Source: Macrolepiota albuminosa (Eukaryota > Basidiomycota > Agaricomycetes > Agaricales > Agaricaceae). From it: a stretch of 64,000 nucleotides of DNA. The notes beneath the pieces were generated by a model, which was not told the DNA's origin, made no database searches, and saw nothing but the letters and a program-made list of their open reading frames with translations. Shown piece after piece: positions 21,311-33,734 of this stretch (positions are counted from its first letter, which is position 1; each line of letters starts with the position of its first letter). The stretch lies in NCBI GenBank assembly GCA_027475525.1, contig JAMWFC010000089.1, positions 124,001 to 188,000 of the forward strand, read 5' to 3'. The translations under genes and the position numbers were made by a program.

Positions 21311-23930
21311 GAATGAATATTTTAAAATGGCTATTGCTCCATCAGTTTTGATCTCAATTATATAAGCCTAGATCCATTTTTTAGCTACAATGCCATAGTA
21401 TCTAATCAGGATTTTAAGTACTTCCCATCCTTCATGCCAATGTCATCTTTCAAAAAGTATGAAACATTGGAACAGTTTTTTAAGCTACTGTATGCTGCTT
21501 CCTGCTATATGTATCCCATTGTATTCTGTGCTTGTTGTTTTTCCATCTTTGACTGCCCTTCTAACCATGCAGTTTCATGTTTCCTGCCTATTTCCTTATA
21601 AATTCAAACATTAACCACATCTGTGACATCATAACTGAATTTGCAATCATTCAAGGCCTTCATCTAAATCTGATTTTTAAATTGGATCTGACTCTGAAGG
21701 ATATGTGCTGCATATATTTGGAAAAAAGTACAAGTGACTAGATGAGTCTATTTAAACATATAACAAGCTATAGGCCAGTTGAAGTAGAGTCAAGAGCAGT
21801 ATTTTGTAGTTCTCCATTGAGATGGATAGTTAGGCATGGTATAGCTTTATCAGCAACATGAGTATTCTATTATTGTGCCTCATAAGTGTCAAAGTCTGCT
21901 TGAGAAATTGTTTTAACTTGCTGGATTTGGTTTTTTTTTAATTGTTCAATAGAAACAAATATTTTGTCAATTCAGTCAAACTCTTTCTTTGCCTTGAGTA
22001 CATTGTAATATTTTGGTTTTTGACAAAGAACTGAAAGTCAAGTGTTTAAACTGCATTAATCTTCAAAAAATTCTTATCTGTCAGCACAATAATGAGCTTT
22101 AGATGCCTTTTCTGTTTGAAGTGCTTTAAGAAGTCTGTAATAAACCTTTCTTTGGCTCCTAGGTTTTCATCATTGAAGTGTAAGACCAGCTATTCTAGCA
22201 GGCATCCAGATCCATAGACTTTTCACATTAGAACAAAGACTTTAAACTTGGAGGCATTGATTTTAACTGAATATAACTCAAGTTAACTCCAAAGAGTCAG
22301 TCTAGATTAAGAAGAAAATTTTATGAAGCTGATCTCTTGTTGACTTCAGAAGTCCAGGAAGTGCCAATGCAATACTAGTACAACCATCTTCCTTATAGAC
22401 AAGAATTGACTGAACAGAATAAAGTAAATTTAGATTATTTTCTAACTGATTGGCTTCTTTGATCAACATTTGAGTAGGCTGTACTTCATCCATGTGATGT
22501 TTTCATCTTTGATATATATGGCCTTCCAAGAGAATTTTGAATGGAATTCTTCTTTAATATTTCATCCCAAAGCTTTTGAAGTGAAGTCAGTGATGACTTA
22601 ATTGTAGAAGTAAAAAACCAAACATACTTGAGTCAGACTCAAAGCAGAATTATTATGTATAAAGTCTTGGACTTCTTTAAGTACATCAATTCACCAGTAC
22701 AGGATATAATCATCCTGATGTTTTAATTTTACAAGTGCAATAGCAGAGCCTTCTGTGATAGTAATGTGAAGCCAGCCATTGCAATACATCAAGTTCTTAT
22801 CATGGTACTTCACACCTTCTTTTGTCAATTTCTTTGACTTCTGTTGATGTATGCCAACTTGGGCACAGTAGTACATTAAATGTGACAAAGGAGTCTTCTT
22901 GTGATAATACATGCTGTGATATCTGTAATGAATATTTAAGTACATCAGGCACAGTTATGAGGCTAATAAAAGATTCATATATCAGTCTTTAAGTCTGTTC
23001 CAGATATTTACAGATAAGGCATTGGACATGGAGCATAATTTGTCCTTCTCTATGACCTTTAAGCTTCAAGAGTAACAATGTTCTTGGCCTTGGAAAGAGT
23101 TTCTGGTGAATGCAAAAATGCATCCAGATCTACAATAGAGAGATTAAACAAGTGACCCATGACATCCTCATCCTGATATAATCCCTCATTTTCTTTATTT
23201 ATACACCATCTCTTATTGTCAGACAATTATTGTTGCTTTAAGCTATTAGACACCAATGGATACCATAAGTGTCTTAAGCTTTGATGACCAATGAAGGGTC
23301 AATATACTTTTATCTATTTTTCCATATCTTACCCTTAAGATAAACAGCACAATATATATACTAACTGACAATGCATATTACCCTCATACAAGTACATGAA
23401 AACTGAGGGTAAGTCAACTATATACCAATATTTCTACCTAGTGCAGAGTACTTACTCATGTTCTAAGGTGTTAACTTTTAACATAAACAGGTTTTTGTAA
23501 ACCCAGTGGATGTCAAATTAAAATTTGACACATTAATCAGCAGTGTAAGTCAACATTTGCTGCACTTATAATGTTCTGCTGGCTTTAGAGGGTCTATTGA
23601 CACACAAGTATACATGGTATTACATGTTGTGAAAGCAGAAAAAACGTGGAATATATATTAAGTAACATCCTCTGACAGTGTGTACTTGTTTTCTGTCCTA
23701 TGCAAGATATTCACCTAATATTCCATCAAGTGTGTTGCTGTTGAAAGGAAGTAGAGTCCTTTAGCAAATGGCAGCAATCTCCGAAAGTCACATGTCTGCA
23801 AAGCATTCTGCTGGGTGAATAGCTCCCACTCAACAAGTGCTGGTGAGGTAGTATGAGGCTGACAGTTTATGTTTCTGGCTAAAGATCCAGTTCCTCTTCA
23901 GGCTCCTTTTTTATCCTAAAAACTCAAGTC
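21311..23930. other. Decayed AT-rich sequence, no gene recognised
   Basis: Small minus-strand frames at 22,302-22,493 and 22,691-22,945 carry no motif I recognise. CpG is rare throughout. A CCCTCA...TGAGGG hairpin lies at 23,378-23,412. Confidence 0.5.
23378..23412. other. Hairpin TTACCCTCA / TGAGGGTAA
   Basis: Nine-base perfect inverted repeat with a 17-base loop, similar to those at 2,481, 59,753 and 62,646. Confidence 0.4.
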
Positions 23931-24492
23931 TTACAATCCACAGATTTGATGCTTTGCTTGAGAAATATTTTAACACCGCCAAGATGGTGACAGTCATTGA
24001 CAAAACCATACCGTAGACCTTGGTATCACCATGCACTGCAGCGGCCCATCCATATTGATTATGACTATGTCTGGAAATCACTGTCCAATATCCTAGAATA
24101 TCAAATTCCATGGTAAAAAAGTGTGTCGTTGAAATCAATCTCTTTACTGTCCAGCAACATTAGCTAATCACTTAGCGGAGGTAGATAACACAATTGTAAC
24201 ATAGTAACATGCACCAAATATTGGGCCCACAGGCAAGGACCCACACTGTCAGGTTATAGTTTCCATTCCTCATCAGTCTCGGTCATTCTTGCATCATGAT
24301 GCATTGGTAGGTATGTCGGTCCATGATATCCTTGAAACTTCCAGAGTTCACCGCCTAGTTTTAACGTTCATCCAATAAACGGGTGGCCAACCCTACTGAA
24401 TATCCCATAGGGCTGGTCCCATTCAACAACTTTCTTGCTTTCCTTACTCATTGTGAGCAATTCTCACTCAAGTCAATCTCTTGCAACACATC
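23931..24492. other. Transition to CpG-containing unique sequence; possible promoter of the split ORF
   Basis: CpG reappears here (ACACCGCC, CAGCGGCCC, GTCTCGGTC) and no repeat motif is seen. The last 100 bases are pyrimidine-rich, as is common upstream of basidiomycete starts. No TATA box is obvious. Confidence 0.4.
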
Positions 24493-24775
24493 ATGTTATA
24501 TCCTACAATTTTCTTGTTGGCTTTAGTAATGCAGGCAATTGGTGGATGCACCCATCCATTAGATTCAAAGTCAACAGCATTAAGGCATGTATTATTTGTG
24601 GAATCAAACAAACTTACGTTGATCTGTAGTTTTGTTGTCTCTTTTCACAGACACCTGCAATGCAGAATACTTCCCAGCTTATATTCAATAATAACTCCCA
24701 CAGACGACATGGTGGTATATGTGAGGGCTCTTTCATCCAATGGACCTACTGACAGACATTTTTTGCACAGGATCC
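24493..24775 (+). pseudogene. 5' part of a host ORF split by the Gypsy-A insertion
   Basis: ATG at 24,493 opens a frame that runs without stop to the GATCC target site. It begins with a hydrophobic, signal-peptide-like segment (MLYPTIFLLALVMQAIGGC). With one copy of GATCC kept and the 34-kb insertion removed, the frame continues at 59,037 to a stop at 59,395, giving 213 codons without interruption. I do not recognise the product; the signal suggests a small secreted protein. A 33-base GT...CAG stretch (about 24,617-24,649) is in frame and too short to be a convincing intron. It may be a real gene or a chance frame. Confidence 0.5.
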
Positions 24776-25610
24776 TGTCACGACCCCTCCCCCCCGGATC
24801 TACCCCAGGACACCCCCAGAACACCATCCAGGACCCTCCCTCTGACCCCACAGGACGTGCCCCGCCATCACGACTACCGACACCGCCATCACGCGCATCA
24901 AGAACCGCCATCAGCCATCATCAGCCCTGATCAACGATCAGATCATGTGACTCGCTTCCGGCCATCATGCATCACGCATCACAGCTCCCTCTGCACCAAT
25001 TGATCGCGCGCCCCACATGCGCGATCCAAGTATACAGTCCTGGCCCACTACTCAATGACCTCTGGAACCCATCCCAGACACCCCGGAACCCCGAGACCTG
25101 GTCCCGTAGTACTTATAGCATAGTTCCCCGTTGTATTCATTAGTCTTGATATTACACTGATTACACTGCTTTAACTTGGTTACTTGAATTGTTGCGTGCC
25201 CTCTACTTGACTGGTACGCATTGACTGGCACGCTTGACTGGCACGCTTGGATAATCGCATGCTCTAAGATTGGTACGCACTTCGCGACTTTAACTTACTG
25301 ACTTGGTCTCGTCTTAGAACCTCCGGTTCACGACTCGACCCCCACCCTGGTACGCACTTCGCGACTTTAACTTACTGACTTGGTCTCGTCTTAGAACCTC
25401 CGGTTCACGACTCGACCCCCACCCTACCCTCAGCTACTCACAACCCAAAACCCCCAGACCAAGTCCCCTCTCCCGGGATTGCCCCCATCCGCGTCTTGAA
25501 CCCTGGAGTCCTAGCCCCGGAGTTCCAGACACCCGAGTATCCGTGGGTCAAGTCCGCATTGTAAGGGTGATTGCTTTCCTGGAAAGCCCCTGACTCAGCG
25601 GAACCTGACA
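24776..25610 (+). repeat. 5' LTR of Gypsy-A
   Basis: TGTCACGACCCC...GGAACCTGACA. 758 bases after discounting the 77-base duplication at 25,271. Differs from the 3' LTR by many C/T and G/A changes and two indels (about 21 and 14 bases present here, absent at the 3' end). No obvious tRNA-type TGG primer site follows the LTR. Confidence 0.9.
25271..25424. repeat. 77-base tandem duplication 5, inside the Gypsy-A 5' LTR
   Basis: Copies 25,271-25,347 and 25,348-25,424. The solo LTR at 32,964 has this sequence once. Confidence 0.95.
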
Positions 25611-25643
25611 TAATATCAAGACTCCCTCCTTACACCGTTCTTG

Positions 25644-28240
25644 ATGGCTACGTATACTCATACCTACTACCCCACGAGCTACCAGACCGACCCTTATGGG
25701 CGCCCGGTCCCCGATCACTACCCCGCACAGACCCCTCGCCCCACCTACCCACCCCTCCTGTACAAACCCCAATACCTCCACCACCACTGGGCCCCTGACC
25801 CATCTCTCTACGATCTGGAGCCCTCAGCCAGCTGGGCCCCTCCACCCAACCTAGCCATGGCGCGACCCATGGAGGTCCCCTCGTACCGGAGCATTCCTGG
25901 GGGCCTACCGGAGACACCACCAGTCCCCAGTGGACCTCACCCGGTACCTCCCAGCGAGGGCCCCTTTGCACCCACCCCCTACTACGGTTACCAGCACCCT
26001 GCCCCCCAACCCCGGGGTCCTCCCCACTACGACTATCCCCCTTGGCACTACCCAACCGCCGCCCCACCCACTCAGACTCCACCCTTGCCGATGGGACGAT
26101 GACGTCTCAAGGACTACAAACAGCAACGGGACAAAGTGCTCCGCTCGCTCAAGATCTCGCCAGAGGACTTCGCTCAACGGGCAAGGGCGCTACTCATGGA
26201 ACTCGGACACAACAACTTTGTAGGCACTCTGGAGGAATGGGCCCACTGCTTGGTCAAATTCAGGGATCGCCTCACACGAGAACTTCCAGAGCAGACTATG
26301 ATAAAGTATAGGCGCAACACGATCCTCTGCGAAGAATTGCAACAACTGCTCGATGAAGTCCATGTGTCCCCCTCCCCCCGACCCCTCAACGACCCCGCAG
26401 ACCTGGGCCGCTCGATTCACATCCGGCGGGAACCTCCAGAACCGGTCCTGGCAGCCCCCGTGGTCCCCACTCCGGAGCAATGACAACGGGAAGAGCGACA
26501 AAACGCCTTGGCCATACTACGGTCCCTTAACCCGACGGGAGGGTTATTTGATCAGCCTGCGGCCCACACGGTAGGCTTGTCAACTCGCCGTAGGGCTAAT
26601 TCCGTTCCTAGCACCTTTGAGATCTGGGGACAGCCCCAGAGACCCCTGGAACCCCTCCTGCGAATGGACAACACCTGACCCCCAGCCCCGGCGAACCCCG
26701 GCAGACTCCGCATGGACACCCCTAGCACAGACGACACGCTGTGCTACATCGACAAGCTCATGCGTGGCAACAACGAACCACGTCCCATGCCTGTGCCCGT
26801 CCTGGTACCGCCTCCTACGTCAGTCCTGGCCCCTCTGGAACCCAACTTCCGCCACAACTCCCCGCCCTACTTCGATCTGCGGAACCCCCCACGACCTCCA
26901 ATGCAAGCGCGACTTTCCTGGGTCGAATGTCCCCTGCGCAACCCGGCACCTGACCTGGCACCCAGCCCCCCTTGGATCGACCTAACACTACCAAACCTCC
27001 CCGACCGCCTCCGCCACCCCCAGCTGAGCCTCGAGGACGACTCCCAGGCCACCCACCTCCGCCACCCCCTGCGTGGAGACTTAGGCCTCCCCCGGGCAGG
27101 AACGAACCTCCCTGGGACAATGGACCCCCCGGGCGTGGACCCCCAGGTGAGCCACCCAGAGGAGGCCCTCCAGGCGGGTAGGGTCCTGCCTTCGGTGCCT
27201 TTCCTCCACAAGGAGGGGGGGTAACTATTACTACTACTACTACAATGCCGGCCCCTCTCTCCGCAACGCTACCGGACTGGATGACGCTCGCGATGCCTTC
27301 GCCCACGAAGGACATCTGGACATTCAAAAGCCCAACGCATTCATGGGCCGGGACCCCCAAAAATGGCGTACATTCCTCACTCAGTGTCTTAATACGTTTC
27401 AGGCGAAACCACTCACGTTTCAGGTTGACAGCTCCTGAGTGGCCTTTGCCGCCTCATACCTCCAGGGGATCGCCTTCGACCACTACATGGCCCTCATCCA
27501 GTTTGACCCCAACAACCTGGCACTCGCTCGCTGGCAAGCCTTCGTCGACGAGTTCTCCGGGAAATTCGGGATCTACAACACCGTGGCTGAAGCCAAGGAC
27601 AACCTCTTCAACCTCTGGATGCGCTCTGAAGAATGTTTCACTACCTTCATTGTACGTTTTGAGAAGGAAGCTTATGAGACAGGTTGGAACTACAGCACCC
27701 TCCGGTACGCCCTCTGCCGCGCCCTGCCACAACATATCAAGGACGTCCTCCGACTACGATGGATACAAGGCCCTCGTCATGCAGATCGACCAACGCTACT
27801 GGAAAGACCGCAGTGAGTACTTGAACTCCCGACCCCTCTGAAACCCTAGGGGAGGACCCCCATGGCCCTCTGGCGAAACCCCCAACCTCCAAATCCGAAA
27901 CCCCGGTCCCCCCACGTTCCCTGGTGGCTAACCCCCGGTGAGTCGCGGCCTGCCCAATACTAACTCCGGCAGCGGCGCCCACCCCCAGGCCCAACTCAAC
28001 GCCGCTGTGGCCGCCAACAACTCGGGCGACGCGCCAGACCCCGAGGAACCCCCGGAAGACTCTGAAGATCCCGACTTCGCCAACGAGCAGGACGAAGAAG
28101 CCCTCCGGGCCAACCAGCTCTCGAAAAAGGGGCGACCCTGGGTTGAGGTCCTGAGGGATGTGCAGGAACGACGGAGAAGGGAGGGTGTCTGCATACTCTG
28201 TGGTGAGAAAGACCATTTCATCTCCGAGTGCCCCCAATAA
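25644..28240 (+). pseudogene. Gypsy-A gag (capsid and zinc knuckle), broken
   Basis: Starts at ATG 25,644 with a Tyr/Pro-rich N-terminus, then a helical region (LKISPEDFAQRARALLMEL near 26,145), a Pro/Gly-rich linker (27,000-27,220) and a retrotransposon-gag capsid domain (PNAFMGRDPQKWRTFLTQCL near 27,330; FDHYMALIQFDP near 27,475; FVDEFSGKFG near 27,540). The C-terminus is acidic and holds a CX2CX4HX4C zinc knuckle (CILCGEKDHFISEC near 28,190), ending at TAA 28,238. In-frame TGA codons lie at 26,100, 26,480, 26,678, 27,436 and 27,838. Frame changes near 27,000-27,240, 27,750 and 27,900 show loss of function. Confidence 0.85.
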
Positions 28241-28392
28241 CAGGTCATGGGACGTGCCACCTGGACCTTTGAAGGGGAGGATGCCACCTACGAGTATTCG
28301 GAAAACAACCTGGCGATTTAGACCCGGAAGACGCCCTAAATCGTGGAATTGACCCCAATGTCTTCTCCACCCCGGTCTCACATCTTCACTCC

Positions 28393-31300
28393 ATGACACT
28401 CATACAGGACACCCTCACAGCTTACCTACCCTCCCACTCCTCGCACTCTCTTCTTCTCAAAACCCGCCTCACCCCCTCCGGGACCCCCCTTGACACCCTT
28501 GTTGACAGTGGCACCACTGACAACTTCATCGACGAAGCATGGTCTACCTTCACCTCAGAACCCGCTCAGCAACTCCCAGTCCGGGTACGGCTCTGCCTCT
28601 TTGACGGAGATGCCTCTACAGCGGGGGACATCACTCACTTCATGCGTATGCCCATTACTTTCGCCAACGGACAGACTCACACCCTCCAGATGTTGATAAC
28701 CAAACTCCACCCTTCCACACCCCTGGTCCTAGGGCTCCCATGGCTCCGAGACACCAATCCCCGCATTGATTGGCGACATCTTACCCTTTGCCTGACCCAG
28801 GACCCGACGCCCGATAACCAGCAACTCCCCTTCGACATCCCCCACTCTCCCAATCCTACCCCAAAGGACAGACCTCCACCACCCCCTGGACTCCAGTCCC
28901 GCTCGTCCCGGTCCTTCGTCATCAATGCCAGGCTGGACGGTGCCCCAGGACCAATATTGGCCCTCATTGACAGCGGAGCCACCAGAGTTTTCATCAGCGA
29001 CGCCCTCGACCTTCCCCACAACTCCCTTGACCAGCCCCTCCGCCTGCAATGCCTCGACGGCACCCCCTCCTCCTCCAGCCCCATCCAGAGGTCTCACTCA
29101 GGATGCGTGACCCTGGACAACGACTACGAGTTCACCTCTGACTTCCTGGTCATGCGACTTCATGAATCAACCCCGATGGTGCTGGGACTACCCTGGCTGC
29201 GCGACACGAACCCCGACATCAATTGGAGGACGCTCACCATGACCTTCCCAGGACCCGAAGACCACCCCTCAACCGCCGTGCATCTCTGGGCCCTAGGAAG
29301 CGACCCGACGCCCAACACCCCCGGGACGACTGCCGTGCCCCCCACGCATGCACTACCCACACCCATCTGAGCCCGCAAGGCCCCTGATTGACCCCCAAAC
29401 ATTTCTTGGAACAAGTACAAAGGGCCGAACTACCCTGGCTGGTCTCAGACACATGTCAAACCTGCTCTGACTGATGCGCCCACGACCCTGATCAACCTGA
29501 ACGCACTCGACATTAGGATCATTGGAGCCGCCCCCTTCGCCCGCCTCATGAAGGACGGAACACCCACATTTCAGCTACATACCTCACCGTCTCTCCCGGA
29601 AGAACATCTATGAGGGGACGCTATTCCTCTGGAGAAGAAGTTTGAGGAGCAGATCCTCCAAGAAGTAGTTCCCCCGGAGTACCACGAGTTCGCTGACGTA
29701 TTCTCTGAAGGAGACGCCAAGGAAATTCCCCCTCACCGCCCCTATGACCACACTATCGACCTCAAGGAAGGAGCTGCCCCCCCTTTCGGCAAGGTATACA
29801 ACATGTCAGAAGTCAAACTCCGGGCCCTCAAGGACTACCTCGATGAAATGCTTGGTAAGAGATTCATCCGACCCTCTGCCTCCGCTGCCGGAGCCCCGGT
29901 TCTATTCACCAAGAAGAAGGACGGTTCGCTCCGACTCTGCGTCAACTACCAGGGACTCAATAAGATCACCAAGAAGAACCGCTACCTGCTCCCGCTCATC
30001 GGTGATCTGGTCGATCGACTCCGCAGTGCCAAGGTTTACACGAAGATCGACCTCCGCTCCGGTTACAACAACGTCTGCATCGCCCCAGGACACGAGTGGA
30101 AAACCGCGTTCTGCACACGATATGGTCTGTTTGAGTACCTTGTGATGCCTTTCAAAATGACTAACTCCCCTGCCACGTTCCAATACTTCATGAACGACAT
30201 CTTCCACGACATGAGCGACGTCTTCGTGATCGTCTACCTGGACAACATCCTCATCTATTCTGACTCGCAGGAGGACCACCAGAAACATGTCCGGCAAGTC
30301 CTTGAACGCCTCCGGGAGCACAACCTCCATGCCAAGCCCGAGAAGTGTTCATTCCATACAGAAGAGGTTGAGTATCTCAGCGTCATAGTATCTCTGAATG
30401 GCGTTTGCATGGACCCCCACAAGGTCGAGGCCATTGTCAACTGGCCGCAGCCCCGGAACGTCAAGGAAGTACAATCCTTCTTGGATTTTGCTAACTTCTA
30501 CCGGAAGTTCATAGATAACTACTCTGGTATCACAAAATCCCTCAACCGGCTCATGCGTAAGGACGTCGCCTGGAACTGGGACAGTAAGTGCCAGAGTGTC
30601 TTTAACCTGCTCAAGGAGGCTTTCACGGCCGCCCCTGTACTCTGGCACTACAACCCGGCCCTCTTGATTATCCTGGAATGCGACGCCTCCAACTACGCCA
30701 TCACCAGGATTCTCTCGCAGATGGGACCTGATGGTGGGGAGCCCCAGCCAGTTGCCTTCTACACCCAGTCCATGATTGACGCCGAGCTCAACTACAACAT
30801 CTATGACAAGGAGCTCCTCACCATCATCGAAGCCTTCAAACAATGGCGAGCCTACCTCAAGAGAGCCTGGCACCGGATTCAGGTCTACTCGGATCACAAC
30901 AACCTGCAGTACTTCACCATGACCAAGCAACTTAGTCGACGGCAGGCCCGATGGTCCGAGGTTCTCTCGGAATACAACTTCACGATCCAGTACCACCCGG
31001 GACGACTCGGAGCTAAACCCGATGCCCTCACCCATCAACCAGATGTCTATCCCAAGAAGTTGTTCGAGGCGGAACGCAATGCATTCAATCATTGCATGGT
31101 GATACCTCCTGAACATCTGAACGCCATACTGATCTTAAACGATGAAGGAACCCTGAGCCAGATCCGCTGCGCCCCCAGAGACAAGTACTTCACCGACCAC
31201 GACCTCCGCAACCCCCCCGACGGAACCAACCGGGACCCCACCTTCTCCTTGTCCCCCGACAAAAAACTCCTCCTCCAGGACGGCCGCATCTACGTCCCGG

Positions 31301-32619
31301 ATCACGCCTGAATCCGCTACAACGTCCTCCGCCAACACCACGACCACAAGCTCCGGGGACACCCTGGAATACGTAAGACCCTCCAGCTTATCTCCCGGAC
31401 TTACTTTTGGCCAGGGTTGAAGAAGGACATGACCCGTTACATTCGATTATGCGAACCCTGCCTCTGGGCCAAGGTCCCCCGACACTGACCATATGGACTC
31501 TTGAAACTCCTGCCGGTTGGACGACGCCCCTGGTCCTCCATATCCCTGGACCACATCGTCGAACTCTCAGAATCTGAAGGGTTCGATGCCATTCTTGTCG
31601 TTGTGTATAGACTAACCAAACAGGGCATCTTCCTACCCTGCCACACCACGGACACCGCCCCGGACTTTGCCCGGCTGTTTCTCGAGCACATCTTCGCCAA
31701 GCACGGACTCCCAGATGACATTGTCTCTGACCGTGGCCCACTCTTCGTGTCCAAGTTCTGGACTTCCCTGTGTAAGGCCCTTGAAGTAAAGACTAACCTC
31801 TCTACCGCCTACCACCCCAAAACCGATGGTCAAACCGAAAGGGTCAACCAGTCCCTCGAGCAGTACCTCCGACTGTACGTCAACTACTTGCAGGACGACT
31901 GGCATGCTGAGCTCCCCCTGGCCGAGTTCACCTACAACAACACGCCACACTCCGCCACCAGGGTATCGCCCTTCTTTGCCAACAAGGGGTACCACCTCTG
32001 ACTGACACTCTCGCTCCGGGACATCCTGTTGCACGCCGCCCACGAGGTCGCCCGGGATCTCCAGTCCCTTCACAAGTTTCTCCGAGAAGAGATCGACACT
32101 GCGAACCAGGCCTATGCAAAACACGCTGACCGGAAACGGGAAGACACCCCCGACTGGACCCCCAAGACAAAGGTATGGTTAGATCGACGCCACCTCCGCA
32201 CCCATCGGCCCTCCTCAAAACTCGATTACAAGCGCCTCGGCCTGTTCAGAATTCTGAAGAAGGTCTCATCCCACGCCTACAAGATCGAGCTCCCCCCAGG
32301 ACTTAAAGGTCTGCACCCAGTATTCTACGTCCACCTCCTGGAACGACACCCCCCAGATCCCTTCCCCAAACAACGCCCCGAACCCCCTCCCCCGGTCGAG
32401 GTCGAGGACGAGTACCACTACGAGGTTAAAGACATCCTCGACTCCCAGAATATTCGTAGATGACCCCACTTCCTCGTATGATGGAAGGGATACGGCCTGG
32501 AAGACGACACTTGGAAACCGCGCTGAAACCTTGAAGGCGCCCTCGACAAACTCCGGGACTTCCAACAACGGCACCCAGGAAATGACCTCCCCGGGCACAG
32601 GACTCACAGATGGCAGTAG
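28393..32619 (+). pseudogene. Gypsy-A pol: two protease domains, RT, RNase H, integrase, chromodomain
   Basis: A single frame of about 1,400 codons with nine stops, all TGA (29,368; 29,389; 29,611; 31,309; 31,486; 31,999; 32,461; 32,479; 32,524), and no frameshift. Two retropepsin-like domains come first: LVDSGTTDNFID (Asp38) and LIDSGATRVFIS (Asp193), each followed by VLGLPWLRDTNP. RT has KIDLRSGYN and MPFKMTNSPATFQ but YLDN (30,235-30,246) instead of YLDD. RNase H starts near LLIILECDASNYAI. Integrase has its HHCC finger (RHHP-type block near 31,330-31,470), SLDH, VSDRG and TERVNQ. A split chromodomain ([10 protein letters not shown]...FLV.WKGYG...DTWKP) ends it. The natural stop is probably TAG at 32,617, inside a 77-base duplication. 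Confidence 0.9.
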
Positions 32620-32765
32620 TGGGCGTAACCCCTGCCTCTGGGCTCAGTAGGGATTCAACTCCCATGTATACTTTCTGCTTTCCCTTTCGGCAGTAGTGGG
32701 CGTAACCCCTGCCTCTGGGCTCAGTAGGGATTCAACTCCCATGTATACTTTCTGCTTTCCCTTTC
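32612..32765. repeat. 77-base tandem duplication 6, at the end of Gypsy-A pol
   Basis: Copies 32,612-32,688 and 32,689-32,765. Confidence 0.95.
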
Positions 32766-32963
32766 TAGATCTTACTCTCTTTTAATACCTTTTCATAGTA
32801 GTCTCCGGGAGTCTGGGCAAGGTCTCTTTCCAGCTTTCTTGCCACATTACCATTCTTTTTACTTACTTGGGCAGACCAAGTATATACATTTTCTATAACT
32901 ACAGATACTACAGGGACAGGAACTACAAAACTGACAATGCCAAAAAAGAAAACGGGGGCCCTT

Positions 32964-33731
32964 TGTCACGACCCCTCCCCCCCGGAACCTCCCCGGGACA
33001 CCCCCAGAGCCCCGCCCGGGAACCTCTCCCGTCAATCCCACAGCGCGCCCCGCCCCCACAGCTGCTGACGCCGCCATCACACGCATCAATGACCGCCATC
33101 AGCCGTCAACGATCGCCATCAGCCAGCCCCCCCGGGATCAACTGCCATCAACGATCGGATCACGCAGCTCGCATCTGGCCATCACGCATCACGCCCCACG
33201 CATCACGACTCCCTCTGCGCCAATTGATCGTGCGTCCCCACACGCGCAATCCCGGTATACACTCCCTGACCGCTACTCAATGACCCCCGGAACTCATCTC
33301 AGACACCCCGGAATCCCGAGACATGATCCGTAGTACTTATAGTGTAGTTCTCCGCTGTATTCGCTAGTCTTGATATTACTTTGGTTATTGCGTGCCCTTT
33401 TGCTTGACTGGTACGCCTTGATTGGTACGCTTCGACTGGCACGCCTAAGTATTCGCGTGCTCTAAGTTTTGGTACGCACTTCGCAACTCTTGATTTACTA
33501 ACCTGGTCTCGTCTTAGAACCTCCGGTTCATGGCTCGACCCCCTCTAACCTCAGTTACCTCCAACCCAAAACCCCCGGACTCTAGTCCCCTATCCCGGGA
33601 TTACCCCTGTCCTCGTCTTGAACCCCGGAGTCCTAGCCCTGGAGTTCCAGACACCCGAGTATTCGTAGGTCAAGTCCGCATTGTAAGGGCGTTGCTTTCC
33701 TGGAAAGCCCCCGACTCAGCGGAACCTGACA
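32964..33731 (+). repeat. Solo LTR related to the Gypsy-A LTR, inserted in Gypsy-A
   Basis: TGTCACGACC...AACCTGACA, 768 bases, flanked by CCCTT on both sides (32,959-32,963 and 33,732-33,736). It differs more from the two Gypsy-A LTRs than they do from each other, so it comes from another subfamily. The right target duplication overlaps the stop codon of the antisense gene. At first sight it passes for the 3' LTR of the gag-pol to its left. Confidence 0.88.
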
Positions 33732-33734
33732 CCC

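Noticed and set aside
24776..33731. Complete element with LTRs 24,776 and 32,964
   Set aside because: The right copy has its own CCCTT duplication and is less similar to the left LTR than the copy at 58,232, which shares GATCC.
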